Shown here: piece after piece, positions 1-7,913 of the stretch
How the letters are laid out: every line of letters begins with the position of its first letter
Numbering within the stretch: the stretch's first letter is position 1
Virus record (IMG/VR): IMGVR_UViG_3300030430_004471
Coordinates: 1 to 32,542 of that record
DNA: 32,542 nucleotides
Source of the DNA: a virus
Direction: 5' to 3' (one strand)
Notes under the pieces: generated by a model
Told to the model about the DNA's origin: nothing
The model's database searches: none
Seen by the model: the letters and a program-made list of their open reading frames with translations, nothing else
Translations under genes and position numbers: made by a program

Positions 1-136
1 GAGGCTAGAGCGTGTTATTACCAGCTCTGTATAGATGCTACAGCTCATAGCCTTACAGCTATTGCAAAATCTATAGGAAAATCACATGGCACTATTATAC
101 ATGCATTAAAAGAATTTCCCTATATGATGAAAAAAA
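1..136. repeat. Terminal direct repeat, left copy
   Basis: The first 136 bases are repeated as the last 136 bases of the window with one difference: A at 78 against T at 32484. This is what a circular or terminally redundant phage genome looks like when linearised, with a unit of about 32,406 bases. The repeat lies inside one open reading frame that joins the two ends without interruption. The difference is in the third base of a glycine codon (GGA against GGT), so it is silent. Confidence 0.97.
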
Positions 137-321
137 ATGCTGATTTAAAATTAAAATATTCCTTTATCAAAAAGGAAATTTTTGGCTGGAACACTGAAAT
201 AAATAATCCAGAGAATTTACTTTTTAATTATCATAAAGTGCTAATAGAAAATTTAGCTCTAAAAGATGATATAAAAGAATTAAAACAAATTATAGAACAA
301 TTAAAAAAACAAATAAAATGA
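1..321 (+). CDS. DnaA domain IV-like DNA-binding protein, C-terminal part
   Basis: This is the 3' part of a gene that starts at 32329; the joined protein would be about 132 residues. The first 40 residues here look like the helix-turn-helix of DnaA domain IV: an ARACYYQL helix, then HSLTAIAKSIGKSHGTIIHA, which parallels the family signature I-G-x-x-x-G-x-x-H-x-T-V-x-x-A. That domain reads DnaA boxes in host origins. The ATPase domain of DnaA is absent. The C-terminal half is Lys/Leu/Glu-rich and probably forms a coiled coil (about residues 75-106 here). The stop overlaps the next start (ATGA). Likely role, inferred: binding the phage origin or acting as a repressor. The DnaA-like call is fairly secure; the function is not. 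Confidence 0.8.
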   Translation, partial: EARACYYQLCIDATAHSLTAIAKSIGKSHGTIIHALKEFPYMMKKNADLKLKYSFIKKEIFGWNTEINNPENLLFNYHKVLIENLALKDDIKELKQIIEQLKKQIK

Positions 322-458
322 AACACTATTTTAATGAGGGTAAAGAAATTATAAATCAAGGGCGCTCAAAAAAACAAATGGAAAATAATTATAAGATATT
401 AGCTCTAAGCTATGGTGGCCTTTTAATTACTTTAATATTAATTTTTTTGTTTTATTAA
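318..458 (+). CDS. Small single-pass membrane protein, 46 aa
   Basis: The start overlaps the stop of the preceding gene (ATGA). The N-terminal half is polar and basic (MKHYFNEGKEIINQGRSKKQ). Residues about 28-46 are a continuous hydrophobic stretch rich in Leu, Ile and Phe that ends at the C-terminus, so this is probably a tail-anchored membrane protein. I do not recognise a family. Tight coupling to its neighbours suggests it is a real gene of the early operon. Confidence 0.55.
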   Translation: MKHYFNEGKEIINQGRSKKQMENNYKILALSYGGLLITLILIFLFY

Positions 459-479
459 AAAATAATTTTATTTTATAGC

Positions 480-851
480 ATGGCTAATCCATTTGAGAAA
501 TATTTAGGAAAAGAAGATAAGCTGCAAAATCAAATAATAAAATATTTAGATTATCAGCATAAAGATTTAATCTACACACACCCTAATAATGAGGGTAGGC
601 GTACAGCTTATGAGCGTTTTAAATTAAAGTTACTAGGCGTTAAAGCTGGTGTGCCAGATTTATTAATTTTCAATCCTAATAATTCTTATAATGGTTTAGC
701 TATAGAATTAAAAATAAAATATAATAAGGCTACACCTAGTCAAGTTAAATGGCTAAAAGATTTAGAACTATGTGGCTGGTTTTGCACTATAGGTAGGGAT
801 TTTGATAGTGTGATAAAATTAATTAACCAATACAAAAATAATGAGTTATAA
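480..851 (+). CDS. VRR-NUC domain nuclease
   Basis: This 123-residue protein has the shape of phage VRR-NUC proteins, a PD-(D/E)XK subgroup related to Holliday-junction resolvases. The visible landmarks are GVKAGVPDLLIF around residues 53-64 with the catalytic Asp60, then the strand AIELKIK with Glu76 and Lys78, then TPSQVKWL around 85-92, the family's Q-x-x-W segment. In phages such enzymes cut branched DNA during replication, recombination or packaging. It lies in the early replication operon and overlaps the next gene by 11 bases. The motif match is good; the exact substrate is unknown. Confidence 0.88.
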   Translation: MANPFEKYLGKEDKLQNQIIKYLDYQHKDLIYTHPNNEGRRTAYERFKLKLLGVKAGVPDLLIFNPNNSYNGLAIELKIKYNKATPSQVKWLKDLELCGWFCTIGRDFDSVIKLINQYKNNEL

Positions 852-1086
852 AGATGTCTATTTTGATGAAGAAAAACAAAAAGTTAAATGGACAACAAAT
901 GCTACTACTGATTTACCACTGACAATGAAGCATGTGGGTAAAATGAATAGAGTAGAATTTGATGCTTTGATTGATTTTCTATGGGATGTATATGAAGATA
1001 ATGATATAAGTTATAAAGATTTTAAAAAGCATTTGCTAGCTTTTAGAAATTTTATAGATAATCAAAAAGAGTTATTTAAAAAATAG
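841..1086 (+). CDS. Hypothetical acidic early protein, 81 aa
   Basis: I do not recognise this protein. It starts inside the last codons of the VRR-NUC gene and ends 14 bases before the replication protein gene, so it belongs to the early operon. The sequence is soluble-looking, with an N-terminal VYFDEEKQKVKW segment and a C-terminal half made of aromatic- and acid-rich predicted helices (FDALIDFLWDVYEDN, then FKKHLLAFRNFID). There is no signal peptide, membrane segment or cysteine motif. Confidence 0.7.
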   Translation: MSYKDVYFDEEKQKVKWTTNATTDLPLTMKHVGKMNRVEFDALIDFLWDVYEDNDISYKDFKKHLLAFRNFIDNQKELFKK

Positions 1087-1100
1087 GGTAAACAAAAATA

Positions 1101-1937
1101 ATGGAAATTAATAGAATTTATAAGCCTAAGCGCTTTGATAGTTTTACTATAGTCCCTAATGATGTATTTAGAATTAAAGGCATCTCAATAGGCGCTACTG
1201 GTCTTTATGCTTATTTATTTAGTCATGATTCCAGAAAGCCTATAACTATAAAATTTATTTGTGGCCATTTTAAAGAAAATTATAGAGCTATAAATACTAG
1301 AATTTTAGAGCTAGAAAAATATAAACTACTTAAAAGAGTAGAGGTTAGAAACGCTGGCCAATTTTCTGGATATAATTATTATCTCACCGATTTGCAAAAT
1401 ACCAATTTGCAAAAAACCGATTTGGAAAAATGCAACCAAAATAATATTAATAATAATATATCTATAGATATTGAAAGTATCGCCTATAAATCTATAAATC
1501 ATTTTATAAAATTATTTCCTAAAAAATATCAGCCAAAAAGTGAATCACAAAAAAATAAATGGATTGAGCTGCTGGATAAAGTAAATAGATTAGATGGTTA
1601 TGATTTAAGAGATGTATATAAGTGCTGTAAAGAACTAAGAGCTGATGATTTCTGGGCTAATAATTTTTTAAGTTTGTTAAAGCTGAGAAATAAAGATAAA
1701 AATGGCATTAAATATATTGATAGATTTATGGATAAATTTATAAATCAAAAGCCAAAATCTTATTTTAAGATTAAAGGTATTAAGCAGCTGGTAATTTATA
1801 ATGATTTAGATAGTAATGTAGATAGGCTAGGTGCTATTACAAATGATAAAAAATTAAATGAATATAATCTAAAACAAATATTAACAGATACAGAATTTAC
1901 AGAGCTGTATAAATATGCTAAAAATGGGTTTAATTAG
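1101..1937 (+). CDS. Replication initiator/organizer with winged-helix N-terminus
   Basis: The first ~95 residues look like the winged-helix domain of phage and plasmid replication proteins: FTIVPNDVFR, ATGLYAYLFSH, then a helix-turn-helix (ITIKFICGHFKENYRAINTRILELEKYKLLKR) and a wing ending GYNYYLTD. A low-complexity Gln/Asn/Lys linker follows (about 96-125), then a helical C-terminal region (about 130-278) in the position of a DnaD-like helicase-loader domain, though I cannot confirm that fold. It lies upstream of the primase-helicase gene, as usual for phage initiators or helicase loaders. Its binding site may be the iteron-like modules near 13.43 or 30.01 kb; that is inference. Confidence 0.75.
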   Translation: MEINRIYKPKRFDSFTIVPNDVFRIKGISIGATGLYAYLFSHDSRKPITIKFICGHFKENYRAINTRILELEKYKLLKRVEVRNAGQFSGYNYYLTDLQNTNLQKTDLEKCNQNNINNNISIDIESIAYKSINHFIKLFPKKYQPKSESQKNKWIELLDKVNRLDGYDLRDVYKCCKELRADDFWANNFLSLLKLRNKDKNGIKYIDRFMDKFINQKPKSYFKIKGIKQLVIYNDLDSNVDRLGAITNDKKLNEYNLKQILTDTEFTELYKYAKNGFN

Positions 1938-2313
1938 AAATAGTAAACAAGTAAAGCAAGCTATAGAGTTTGATGGGATAGGTGATAGTAAATATCATCC
2001 TACTGATATAGATGCTGTTCTGGAGTTTGATAATGAGGCTTTAATTTTATTTGAAGTAAAAAAAATAAGAAATAAATTAAAACTAGGCCAGAGATTATTA
2101 TTAGAGCGTTTAGTAGATTCATGGCGTACTGATAAAGCTATAGCTTTAGTTGTTAAGCATAATTTTAAAGATGATAATAAAGATATACCTTTAGTTAAAT
2201 GCTGGGTAAGGTCTTATTATTATAATGGGCGCTGGTACTATTGTAATAAACCACTAAAAACTTATTTAAATAAAATTTTAAAAACATGGGATATACACAA
2301 ATTAAAAATATAA
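1915..2313 (+). CDS. PD-(D/E)XK nuclease-like protein
   Basis: This is a 132-residue protein with a possible PD-(D/E)XK core. Counting from 1915, Asp33 is in TDIDAVLEF, and Glu47 and Lys49 are in LILFEVKKI, followed by a helix (LLLERLVDSW) and a strand (AIALVVKH). That order matches the nuclease fold used by RecB-like and resolvase-like enzymes. The start at 1915 overlaps the previous gene by 23 bases; an ATG at 1924 is equally possible. It is the second of several PD-(D/E)XK-type proteins in the early region. The fold call rests only on spacing and motif. Confidence 0.65.
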   Translation: MLKMGLIRNSKQVKQAIEFDGIGDSKYHPTDIDAVLEFDNEALILFEVKKIRNKLKLGQRLLLERLVDSWRTDKAIALVVKHNFKDDNKDIPLVKCWVRSYYYNGRWYYCNKPLKTYLNKILKTWDIHKLKI

Positions 2314-2459
2314 TAAGAGATATTAAATGGTTTTATGGGCCAAAACATATTAGATTAGAAGTGCCTAAATCATTTAAAACAGAAAAACAAAAAATAAACT
2401 TTATAAGAAAAACAGAAACCTTTTTAAATAAAATAATAGTAATAGATAATGATAGATAA
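2286..2459 (+). CDS. Hypothetical small basic protein, 57 aa
   Basis: This gene overlaps the preceding gene by 28 bases and the primase-helicase gene by 11 bases, a packing typical of real small genes in this operon. The protein is basic and contains IRDIKWFYGPKHIRLEVP and a Lys-rich C-terminal half. It has no membrane segment and no family I recognise. Confidence 0.55.
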   Translation: MGYTQIKNIIRDIKWFYGPKHIRLEVPKSFKTEKQKINFIRKTETFLNKIIVIDNDR

Positions 2460-4125
2460 ATTTTATGATTTAGGAATAAAAATCAATAGCAAAAAAATAG
2501 AACAAAAAACCATTTGCCCAAAGTGTGGGCCTACTAGAAAAAATAAAAGAGATAAGAGTTTAAGTGTTAATATAGAATCTGGTTTATATAATTGCCATAA
2601 TTGCGGCTGGAGTGGTAATGTATCTTATTCAAAAAATGAGTATAAATTTCCAGAAAAAATTAATTTAAATCTAAATGATAAAATTATAAGCTGGTTTAAA
2701 ACTAGAGGCATTAGTAAAGAATCTTTAGCCTATTGGAAAATAGGTGAATCATTAGAGTATATGCCTCAAGTAAATAAAAAGCAGCGCTGTATTAATTTTA
2801 ATTATTATAGAGATGATAAAGTAGTTAATGTAAAATATAGAAGTGCTGATAAAAATTTTAAATTGATTAGTGGTGCAGAGCTTATATTTTATGGTCTTAA
2901 TAATCTTAAATTAGATACTGATACTTGTTATATAGTTGAGGGTGAAATGGATGCTCTAAGTTTATATGAAGCTGGTATTTATAGCGTTTGTAGTGTGCCT
3001 AATGGTGCAAGTAAGGGTAATCAAAATTTAACCTATTTAGATAATTGCTATGAGGCTTTTAAAAATAAAAAAAATATAGTGTTATGTACTGATAATGATA
3101 CAGCTGGCATAGCCTTAAGAAATGAGCTAGCTAGGCGCTTAGGGTTTTTTAGGTGTAAATATGTAGATTTTAAAGAGTTTAAAGATGCTAATGAGGTATT
3201 AGTATCTGATGGCCCAGAAAAATTAAGACAGCTGCTTAAAAACGCTATTAATTATCCACTTGAGGGCGTATTAAACTTAGATGATATATGGCAAAATGTT
3301 TTAAACTATAATGATAATGGAATTAAAAATTATAGTATTGATTTAGGTGAATCAGATAATTATTTTAAAATTGAGCTGGGCCAGTGGTCAGTAGTTACTG
3401 GTATTCCTAATAGTGGTAAATCTGATATAATAGACCAGATTTTAATAAATGTAGCTAAAAAGCATGGATTTAGAAACGCTATTTTTAGCCCAGAGAGCTG
3501 GCCTTATGAAAGTCATATAAAAAGAATAGCCAATAAATATAATTCAGCTAATTGCAGCTCATCTCAGCTAAATGCTACTAAGGGCTTTATAAAAGAGTAT
3601 TTTAATTGGATTAAAATAGATTTAGCTAATCTTACTTTAAAAAGTATATTAGATAATTTTAAAAATCTGGTGTTACAAAAGGGTGTTAAAATTTGTGTTA
3701 TTGACCCTTATAATATGCTAGACCACACTGCCCAAAAAGATTTTAGTTATATAGGTAAACAGCTAAGTCAAATTACTCAATTTTGCCAGCAAACTAATAC
3801 ACATTTATTTTTAATAGCTCATCCTAGAAAAATTGAAAGTGAAAATGGTATTTTCAAAAAACCTAATTTATATTCAATATCTGGCTCTGCTGATTTCTTT
3901 AATAAGTCATTTAATGGCTTAGTAGTTTATAGATGTATTGGCCAGCGCACAAAATATAAATCTGACTTAGTAAAGGTTTATGTAGAAAAGGTAAAGCGTA
4001 AAGAAAATGGCCAGCTGGGATGTTTTGATTTAGCACCAGATTTTATAAATGGTGGTGTCTATAGGTCAATAGATAAATCTGATAAAAAATTAGAAGTTGT
4101 AAAAGATAATAATATACCTTTTTAA
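2449..4125 (+). CDS. Primase-helicase (T7 gp4-like)
   Basis: This 558-residue protein has the domain order of phage primase-helicases. An N-terminal zinc-binding module has CPKC at 23-26 and CHNC at 49-52. A TOPRIM domain follows, with YIVEGEMDALSLYEAG around 160-175 and a second acidic motif, VLCTDNDTAG, near 220. The C-terminal helicase has Walker A GIPNSGKS around 317-324 and Walker B KICVIDPYNML near 420. It would unwind DNA and make primers at the phage fork. The protein ends in DNNIPF, which resembles the C-terminal peptide of bacterial single-strand binding protein. The next gene starts 2 bases after the stop. Confidence 0.92.
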   Translation: MIDKFYDLGIKINSKKIEQKTICPKCGPTRKNKRDKSLSVNIESGLYNCHNCGWSGNVSYSKNEYKFPEKINLNLNDKIISWFKTRGISKESLAYWKIGESLEYMPQVNKKQRCINFNYYRDDKVVNVKYRSADKNFKLISGAELIFYGLNNLKLDTDTCYIVEGEMDALSLYEAGIYSVCSVPNGASKGNQNLTYLDNCYEAFKNKKNIVLCTDNDTAGIALRNELARRLGFFRCKYVDFKEFKDANEVLVSDGPEKLRQLLKNAINYPLEGVLNLDDIWQNVLNYNDNGIKNYSIDLGESDNYFKIELGQWSVVTGIPNSGKSDIIDQILINVAKKHGFRNAIFSPESWPYESHIKRIANKYNSANCSSSQLNATKGFIKEYFNWIKIDLANLTLKSILDNFKNLVLQKGVKICVIDPYNMLDHTAQKDFSYIGKQLSQITQFCQQTNTHLFLIAHPRKIESENGIFKKPNLYSISGSADFFNKSFNGLVVYRCIGQRTKYKSDLVKVYVEKVKRKENGQLGCFDLAPDFINGGVYRSIDKSDKKLEVVKDNNIPF

Positions 4126-4127
4126 TT

Positions 4128-4427
4128 ATGGAAAAAAATAAAAATAAGCGTAAACAAATTCCTTTATATACTGGCTTAATTAAATATTTTCCTTTAGCGC
4201 TTTGTGAAGTTGCTAAAGTATCTTATGTGGGTAATGCTCAGCATAATGACCCTACTAAGCCTATACATTGGGATAGGTCAAAATCAGCTGATGATTTAGA
4301 TGCTTTAGTAAGGCATTTATTTGAAGCTGATAAAGTAGATAGTGATAATCTTTATCACCTAGCTAAAGTCGCATGGCGCAGCTTAGCTGCATTAGAAAAG
4401 TTATTAGAGAATGAGCGTAAGAATTGA
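4128..4427 (+). CDS. dATP/dGTP diphosphohydrolase-like protein (DUF5664 type)
   Basis: This 99-residue, all-helical protein resembles the family first called DUF5664 and later linked to dATP/dGTP diphosphohydrolase (MazZ) activity. Landmarks are YTGLIKYFPLALCEVAKV, then HWDRSKSADDLDALVRHLFE (the W-x(6)-D-D-x-x-x-A-x-x-R-H segment), then LYHLAKVAWRSLAALEKLLE. Related enzymes remove dATP or dGTP in some phages that use modified purines, but many relatives occur in phages with ordinary DNA. No PurZ-like gene is present, so base replacement is not implied. It is probably a nucleotide-pool enzyme of the replication block. Confidence 0.8.
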   Translation: MEKNKNKRKQIPLYTGLIKYFPLALCEVAKVSYVGNAQHNDPTKPIHWDRSKSADDLDALVRHLFEADKVDSDNLYHLAKVAWRSLAALEKLLENERKN

Positions 4428-4545
4428 TATATATAGTGATGGTATTTTAATGGGGTTTACATATTATCCAGCTGTAAATATTGATGATTTTAATGAGTTT
4501 AATTTATATCTATTATTTATTAGAATTACTATAACATGGAATTAA
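4411..4545 (+). CDS. Conserved-looking small phage protein, 44 aa
   Basis: This short gene overlaps both neighbours (17 and 10 bases). The sequence MSVRIDIYSDGILMGF, followed by NEFNLYLLFIRITITW, recalls small phage proteins I have seen with the same I-D-I-x-x-D-G-x-L-x-G-F and LNLYL pattern. Their function is unknown to me. There is no clear membrane helix; the C-terminal segment looks like a beta strand. Confidence 0.65.
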   Translation: MSVRIDIYSDGILMGFTYYPAVNIDDFNEFNLYLLFIRITITWN

Positions 4546-4748
4546 GATTAAAAGCACAAAGCTGGTGCTTAGAAAATAATATAAAAATATATATAAAGCC
4601 TAAAAAAAATTATAGTGAGGTGCAAATAGAAATAAATGCCAATGGTACTATAATAAATAGCCAAAAAACCTATAGAAATCAAAAAATAGCATCAGAAAAA
4701 ATTTGGGAATTATATGAGTACTTTTACAAAAAACAAAAAAAACTTTAA
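4536..4748 (+). CDS. Hypothetical basic protein, 70 aa
   Basis: This is the last gene of the early operon, overlapping the preceding stop by 10 bases. It is Lys-rich, with a beta-like segment (NNIKIYIKPKKNYSEVQIEINANG) followed by a helix (KIASEKIWELYEYFYKKQKK). I recognise no family. It could be a small nucleic-acid-binding protein, but that rests only on charge. Confidence 0.65.
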   Translation: MELRLKAQSWCLENNIKIYIKPKKNYSEVQIEINANGTIINSQKTYRNQKIASEKIWELYEYFYKKQKKL

Positions 4749-4767
4749 AAAAAACTTAAAAAATTCT

Positions 4768-4796
4768 TTGTATATTAAAATATTATATTATCTTTG
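4768..4796 (+). promoter_or_regulatory. Bacteroidetes-type promoter for the 471-aa gene
   Basis: A TTG element at 4768-4770 is followed, after an 18-base spacer, by TATCTTTG at 4789-4796. This fits the Bacteroidetes housekeeping pattern TTG-N17-23-TAnnTTTG. The start codon at 4864 implies a leader of about 60 nt, with a small hairpin near 4808-4820 (GAGG/CCTC). Confidence 0.8.
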
Positions 4797-4863
4797 TTAA
4801 TGTATTAGAGGATAGGCCTCGTAAAAATACACTAAAACTAAATTAATAAATATTTTAAAAGAC

Positions 4864-6279
4864 ATGAAAAAATTAAATTTTTACACAACGACATTAAACA
4901 GCGAAAATTTTGAGCCTAAAAATTATATAGGTGAAATTAATGAAATGCATCTAAAAGCTAAAGTAAATGATGATGCTATTGACCCTACTTTTTGTAGAGC
5001 TACTAATCTTAATTATCCAGCTCTAAAACAAAGTGCAGTAAGCATGCTAGATAAATTAGTTAGTGCTGATATTATTGTAACAAGCTCTGGACAAAAAACA
5101 AGTATCTTAGATAAATCTTCTGACTTTGTTGGTGATATAAAAAGGTTAGGCTTAACACAAGCTATAGCTATCAATGCGCCAATCTATTTAAAAGATTGTC
5201 CAGCTAATAAAACAGCAGCAGAGCATTTAAGCCAATTAAAAAAACACATTATAGCATCTAAAGATTTTGATAATACTATGATGTTACAGAGGATGCCTTA
5301 TGGTAGATTTTCTAACAGAACTTATTTACCAATAAATCATATAAACCAAGCTGGTGAGTTTATGATATTAGATAGAATGAAAAGGTCTTTAGAGGCTTTT
5401 GAAAAGTGGACTAAACAAGCTAACATGATTGTAGAGGCTGCTAATAAATACAATGCTAAAAAATCTAATACACCAGTTGAATTTACTCAAGGTACTAGAA
5501 AAGTAAATACTGATAATTCTCTAAGATTAGGTACTGATACTAGTAATGAAGTTACTATTACTTTATCTGGTAGTGATTTTACAGAGTTATTTAATACTCA
5601 GCAAGCTAAATTTAATGCTGATGGTACTTTTGCTAAAGAGTGGTCTTATGTAGAGTTATTTGACTATGATAAAAGTTATAGCTCTGGCTTAAATGTAGTT
5701 TTAAATTTCAAGGATGATATGTTTACTCACACCATGCCAGTTATTACTATCAAAACTTATGACTGGACTGGCAGCATCAAAGATGTAAATTTAATGGTAA
5801 AATCAAGTGTGGAAAAGAAATGGGTTGGTAGATTAAGCAAGCATGTAAATACTCTTAAATTTAATGGCGTATGGGATAATAGAACTACTGGACTTGATTT
5901 GTTTGTTGAAAGGACTTTACAGCAAGGTGAATCTAACTTAAGTGATATTATCCAAAGGAAAAAAGATGAGCAAGATGAGATAGTATTAAACAATACTATT
6001 AACAAAGCCTATAGAGATGAAAAGATAGATACTAGAGCTTATAAGCGTTTAGCTGATTTGGACTTTGTTAGCACTGAGTGTGAGTGGGAAAAAATAAGCT
6101 CTTACTCTAGATATGCTAGTAGATACCAATGTATTGAGGTTACTTTAAAAAACAGCAATAGATTAATTTATTGTAGAGCTGCTGCTAAAAATGGTGAGCT
6201 TAAATTATTGGGTGGTATCTCAGCTGAAAAACTAGACAATAGAATAAGCGCAGATAAAGTGTTAGAATTGATGGCATAG
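4864..6279 (+). CDS. Unknown protein, 471 aa, in its own transcription unit
   Basis: I do not recognise this protein. It lies between the replication and packaging blocks, with a good promoter just upstream (4768-4796) and a strong terminator just downstream (6303-6335), so it is probably monocistronic and strongly expressed. It has no signal peptide or membrane helix. The N-terminal part (1-200) is mixed and includes DIIVTSSGQKTSILDKSSDF. The middle (200-300) is beta-rich, with a TITLSGSDFTELF and NVVLNFKDDMFTHTMPVIT pattern. The C-terminal third has Lys/Asp/Glu-rich helices (SDIIQRKKDEQDEIV) and ends near ISADKVLELMA. Placement suggests an abundant early or middle protein, such as a DNA-binding or host-takeover protein, but that is speculation. 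Confidence 0.9.
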   Translation: MKKLNFYTTTLNSENFEPKNYIGEINEMHLKAKVNDDAIDPTFCRATNLNYPALKQSAVSMLDKLVSADIIVTSSGQKTSILDKSSDFVGDIKRLGLTQAIAINAPIYLKDCPANKTAAEHLSQLKKHIIASKDFDNTMMLQRMPYGRFSNRTYLPINHINQAGEFMILDRMKRSLEAFEKWTKQANMIVEAANKYNAKKSNTPVEFTQGTRKVNTDNSLRLGTDTSNEVTITLSGSDFTELFNTQQAKFNADGTFAKEWSYVELFDYDKSYSSGLNVVLNFKDDMFTHTMPVITIKTYDWTGSIKDVNLMVKSSVEKKWVGRLSKHVNTLKFNGVWDNRTTGLDLFVERTLQQGESNLSDIIQRKKDEQDEIVLNNTINKAYRDEKIDTRAYKRLADLDFVSTECEWEKISSYSRYASRYQCIEVTLKNSNRLIYCRAAAKNGELKLLGGISAEKLDNRISADKVLELMA

Positions 6280-6302
6280 ATTTTCATGTTGGTTAGTTTG
6301 GA

Positions 6303-6335
6303 AGTGGGGTCTGTAATGGGCCTCACTTTTTTTTT
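6303..6335 (+). terminator. Rho-independent terminator after the 471-aa gene
   Basis: A 7-bp stem, AGTGGGG (6303-6309) with CCTCACT (6321-6327) and one G-U pair, has an 11-base loop and is followed by nine T (6327-6335). Confidence 0.85.
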
Positions 6336-6387
6336 GGTCATAATCCAGCTGGATGCACAAAAGTTTACATATAAAAAAAGAATTCAG

Positions 6388-6395
6388 TACCTTTG
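6388..6395 (+). promoter_or_regulatory. Possible promoter (-7 element) of the terminase operon
   Basis: TACCTTTG matches TAnnTTTG. No convincing -33 element is at the usual distance. It ends only 5 bases before the ATG at 6401, so if it is used the mRNA would be almost leaderless. Treat it as tentative. Confidence 0.35.
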
Positions 6396-6400
6396 GGCCT

Positions 6401-6736
6401 ATGAGGTCAATAAAGAAAAAAAGTGTCTTAGAGGCTCTAGAAAAGAGTTTAGGGATAGTATCTACTGCATGTAAGAAAGTTGGTATTTCTAGGCGCACAT
6501 ATTATAACTGGTATAATAATGATTCTGTATTTAAAGCAGCTGTAGATGATATTAATGAGATGGCTCTGGATTATGCTGAAAGCAAACTACATGGCCTTAT
6601 TAAAGATTCTAATGTAGCTGCTATATTATTCTACTTAAAAACTAAGGGTAAATCTAGAGGCTTTATAGAGCGTAATGAAGTAGCTGTAGAGGGCAATATT
6701 GAAAGCAAAGTAATTGAATGGAAACCAGCAGAGTAA
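6401..6736 (+). CDS. terS: Terminase small subunit
   Basis: From the ATG at 6401 this is 111 residues. An N-terminal helix-turn-helix (LEALEKSLGIVSTACKKVGISRRTYYNWYN) recognises packaging-site DNA in this family. A helical region follows (VDDINEMALDYAESKLHGLI, then NVAAILFYLKTKGKSRGF), which is the common SDV-x-A-x-x-F-x-L-K pattern of phage small terminases. An upstream in-frame ATG at 6353 would add 16 unusual residues and would lie in front of the possible promoter, so 6401 is preferred. It overlaps the large subunit gene by 19 bases. Confidence 0.85.
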   Translation: MRSIKKKSVLEALEKSLGIVSTACKKVGISRRTYYNWYNNDSVFKAAVDDINEMALDYAESKLHGLIKDSNVAAILFYLKTKGKSRGFIERNEVAVEGNIESKVIEWKPAE

Positions 6737-7899
6737 TTACTGAATATTGCAATAAACAATTTTATCAGATTTCTAATAGTAATAAAAGAATCATAGTGCT
6801 GCAAGGTGGTGCTAGAAGTGGTAAAACCTACAGCTGCTGTCAATATCTAATACAACGCATTTTAAGCGCCTCTAAGCCACTAACTATTACAATAGTTAGA
6901 AATACCTTACCCAGCCTTAAAAGGTCAGTACAGCGTGATTTTATAGGCATTTTGGATAAGCTGGGAGTTTATAATTTAGGTAATCATAATAAATCTGAAA
7001 ATACATGGGCCTATAATAATTGCATAGTGCAAATGATTTCAGCTGATGAGCCTATGAAGCTAAGAGGTGCTAAACATGATATAGCTTTTATTAATGAGGC
7101 TAATGAATGTAACTTTGAAACTTTTAGACAAATAGCCATGAGAACAAATGAAAAAATAATTATTGACTTTAATCCTAGTGATGCAGTAAACTGGATTTAT
7201 ACAGAGCTTATAGATAGTGGTGATAGTGATGTAGATTTTTTTATAAGCACATGGCGTGATAATAAATTTTTACCAGAATCAGTAATTAAAGAAATAGAAA
7301 AGCTAAAGGATAAAGACCCAGATTACTATAATGTATTTGGTATGGGCCAAAGAGCTGTATTTAGTAATAGGCAGATATATACAAACTGGAAATATATTCC
7401 CTATGATGATTTCCCAGATATTGATTATGTGCTGGGCTTAGATTGGGGATATTCAGCTGATAGTACTGGCATAGTAAAAGTAGGTAGGCATAAGGATAAT
7501 TTATATGTGCATGAAATCCTATATAGAAAAGGCATGACTAATGAAGATATAGCTAACTACATAAAGGAAAAAAAGCTAGATGATTTATTAGTTATTTGTG
7601 ATAGTGCTGAGCCTAAAAGTATAGAAGAAATAAGGCGTAAAGGAATTATGGCTAAGCCTAGTGTTAAAGGCGCTGGAAGTGTATCAGCTGGCATAAGTAA
7701 GATTAAAGAATTTAATGTATTTATCAGCAAAGAATCTGCAAACATTTTTAAAGAGCAGCAAGGCTATTTATGGCAAGAGTTAAAGGATGGCACTATTATA
7801 AATAAGCCCATTGATAATGCAGCTGAGCATTTGTTAGATGCCATGAGGTATGCGATATATACAAAGTATAGGCATGCAGATAATTTCTTCATAGTATAA
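6718..7899 (+). CDS. terL: Terminase large subunit
   Basis: This 393-residue protein is the packaging motor ATPase and nuclease, similar to the PBSX/SPP1 type. Walker A is GGARSGKT at 30-37. Walker B is the strand DIAFINEANE, with acidic residues around 127-130. A coupling-like motif, IIIDFNPSD, lies at 147-155. The RNase H-like nuclease domain starts at LGLDWGYSAD (Asp242), continues with VICDSAEPKS (Asp295), and has the last acidic residue in AEHLLDAMRYAIY near 377. All key residues are present and the length is normal. It pairs with the portal encoded next. Confidence 0.96.
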   Translation: METSRVITEYCNKQFYQISNSNKRIIVLQGGARSGKTYSCCQYLIQRILSASKPLTITIVRNTLPSLKRSVQRDFIGILDKLGVYNLGNHNKSENTWAYNNCIVQMISADEPMKLRGAKHDIAFINEANECNFETFRQIAMRTNEKIIIDFNPSDAVNWIYTELIDSGDSDVDFFISTWRDNKFLPESVIKEIEKLKDKDPDYYNVFGMGQRAVFSNRQIYTNWKYIPYDDFPDIDYVLGLDWGYSADSTGIVKVGRHKDNLYVHEILYRKGMTNEDIANYIKEKKLDDLLVICDSAEPKSIEEIRRKGIMAKPSVKGAGSVSAGISKIKEFNVFISKESANIFKEQQGYLWQELKDGTIINKPIDNAAEHLLDAMRYAIYTKYRHADNFFIV

Positions 7900-7913
7900 A
7901 AATTTAAAATTTG

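Noticed and set aside
6353-6400. Upstream start for the small terminase
   Set aside because: The added residues do not resemble the family, and the segment overlaps a promoter-like element.
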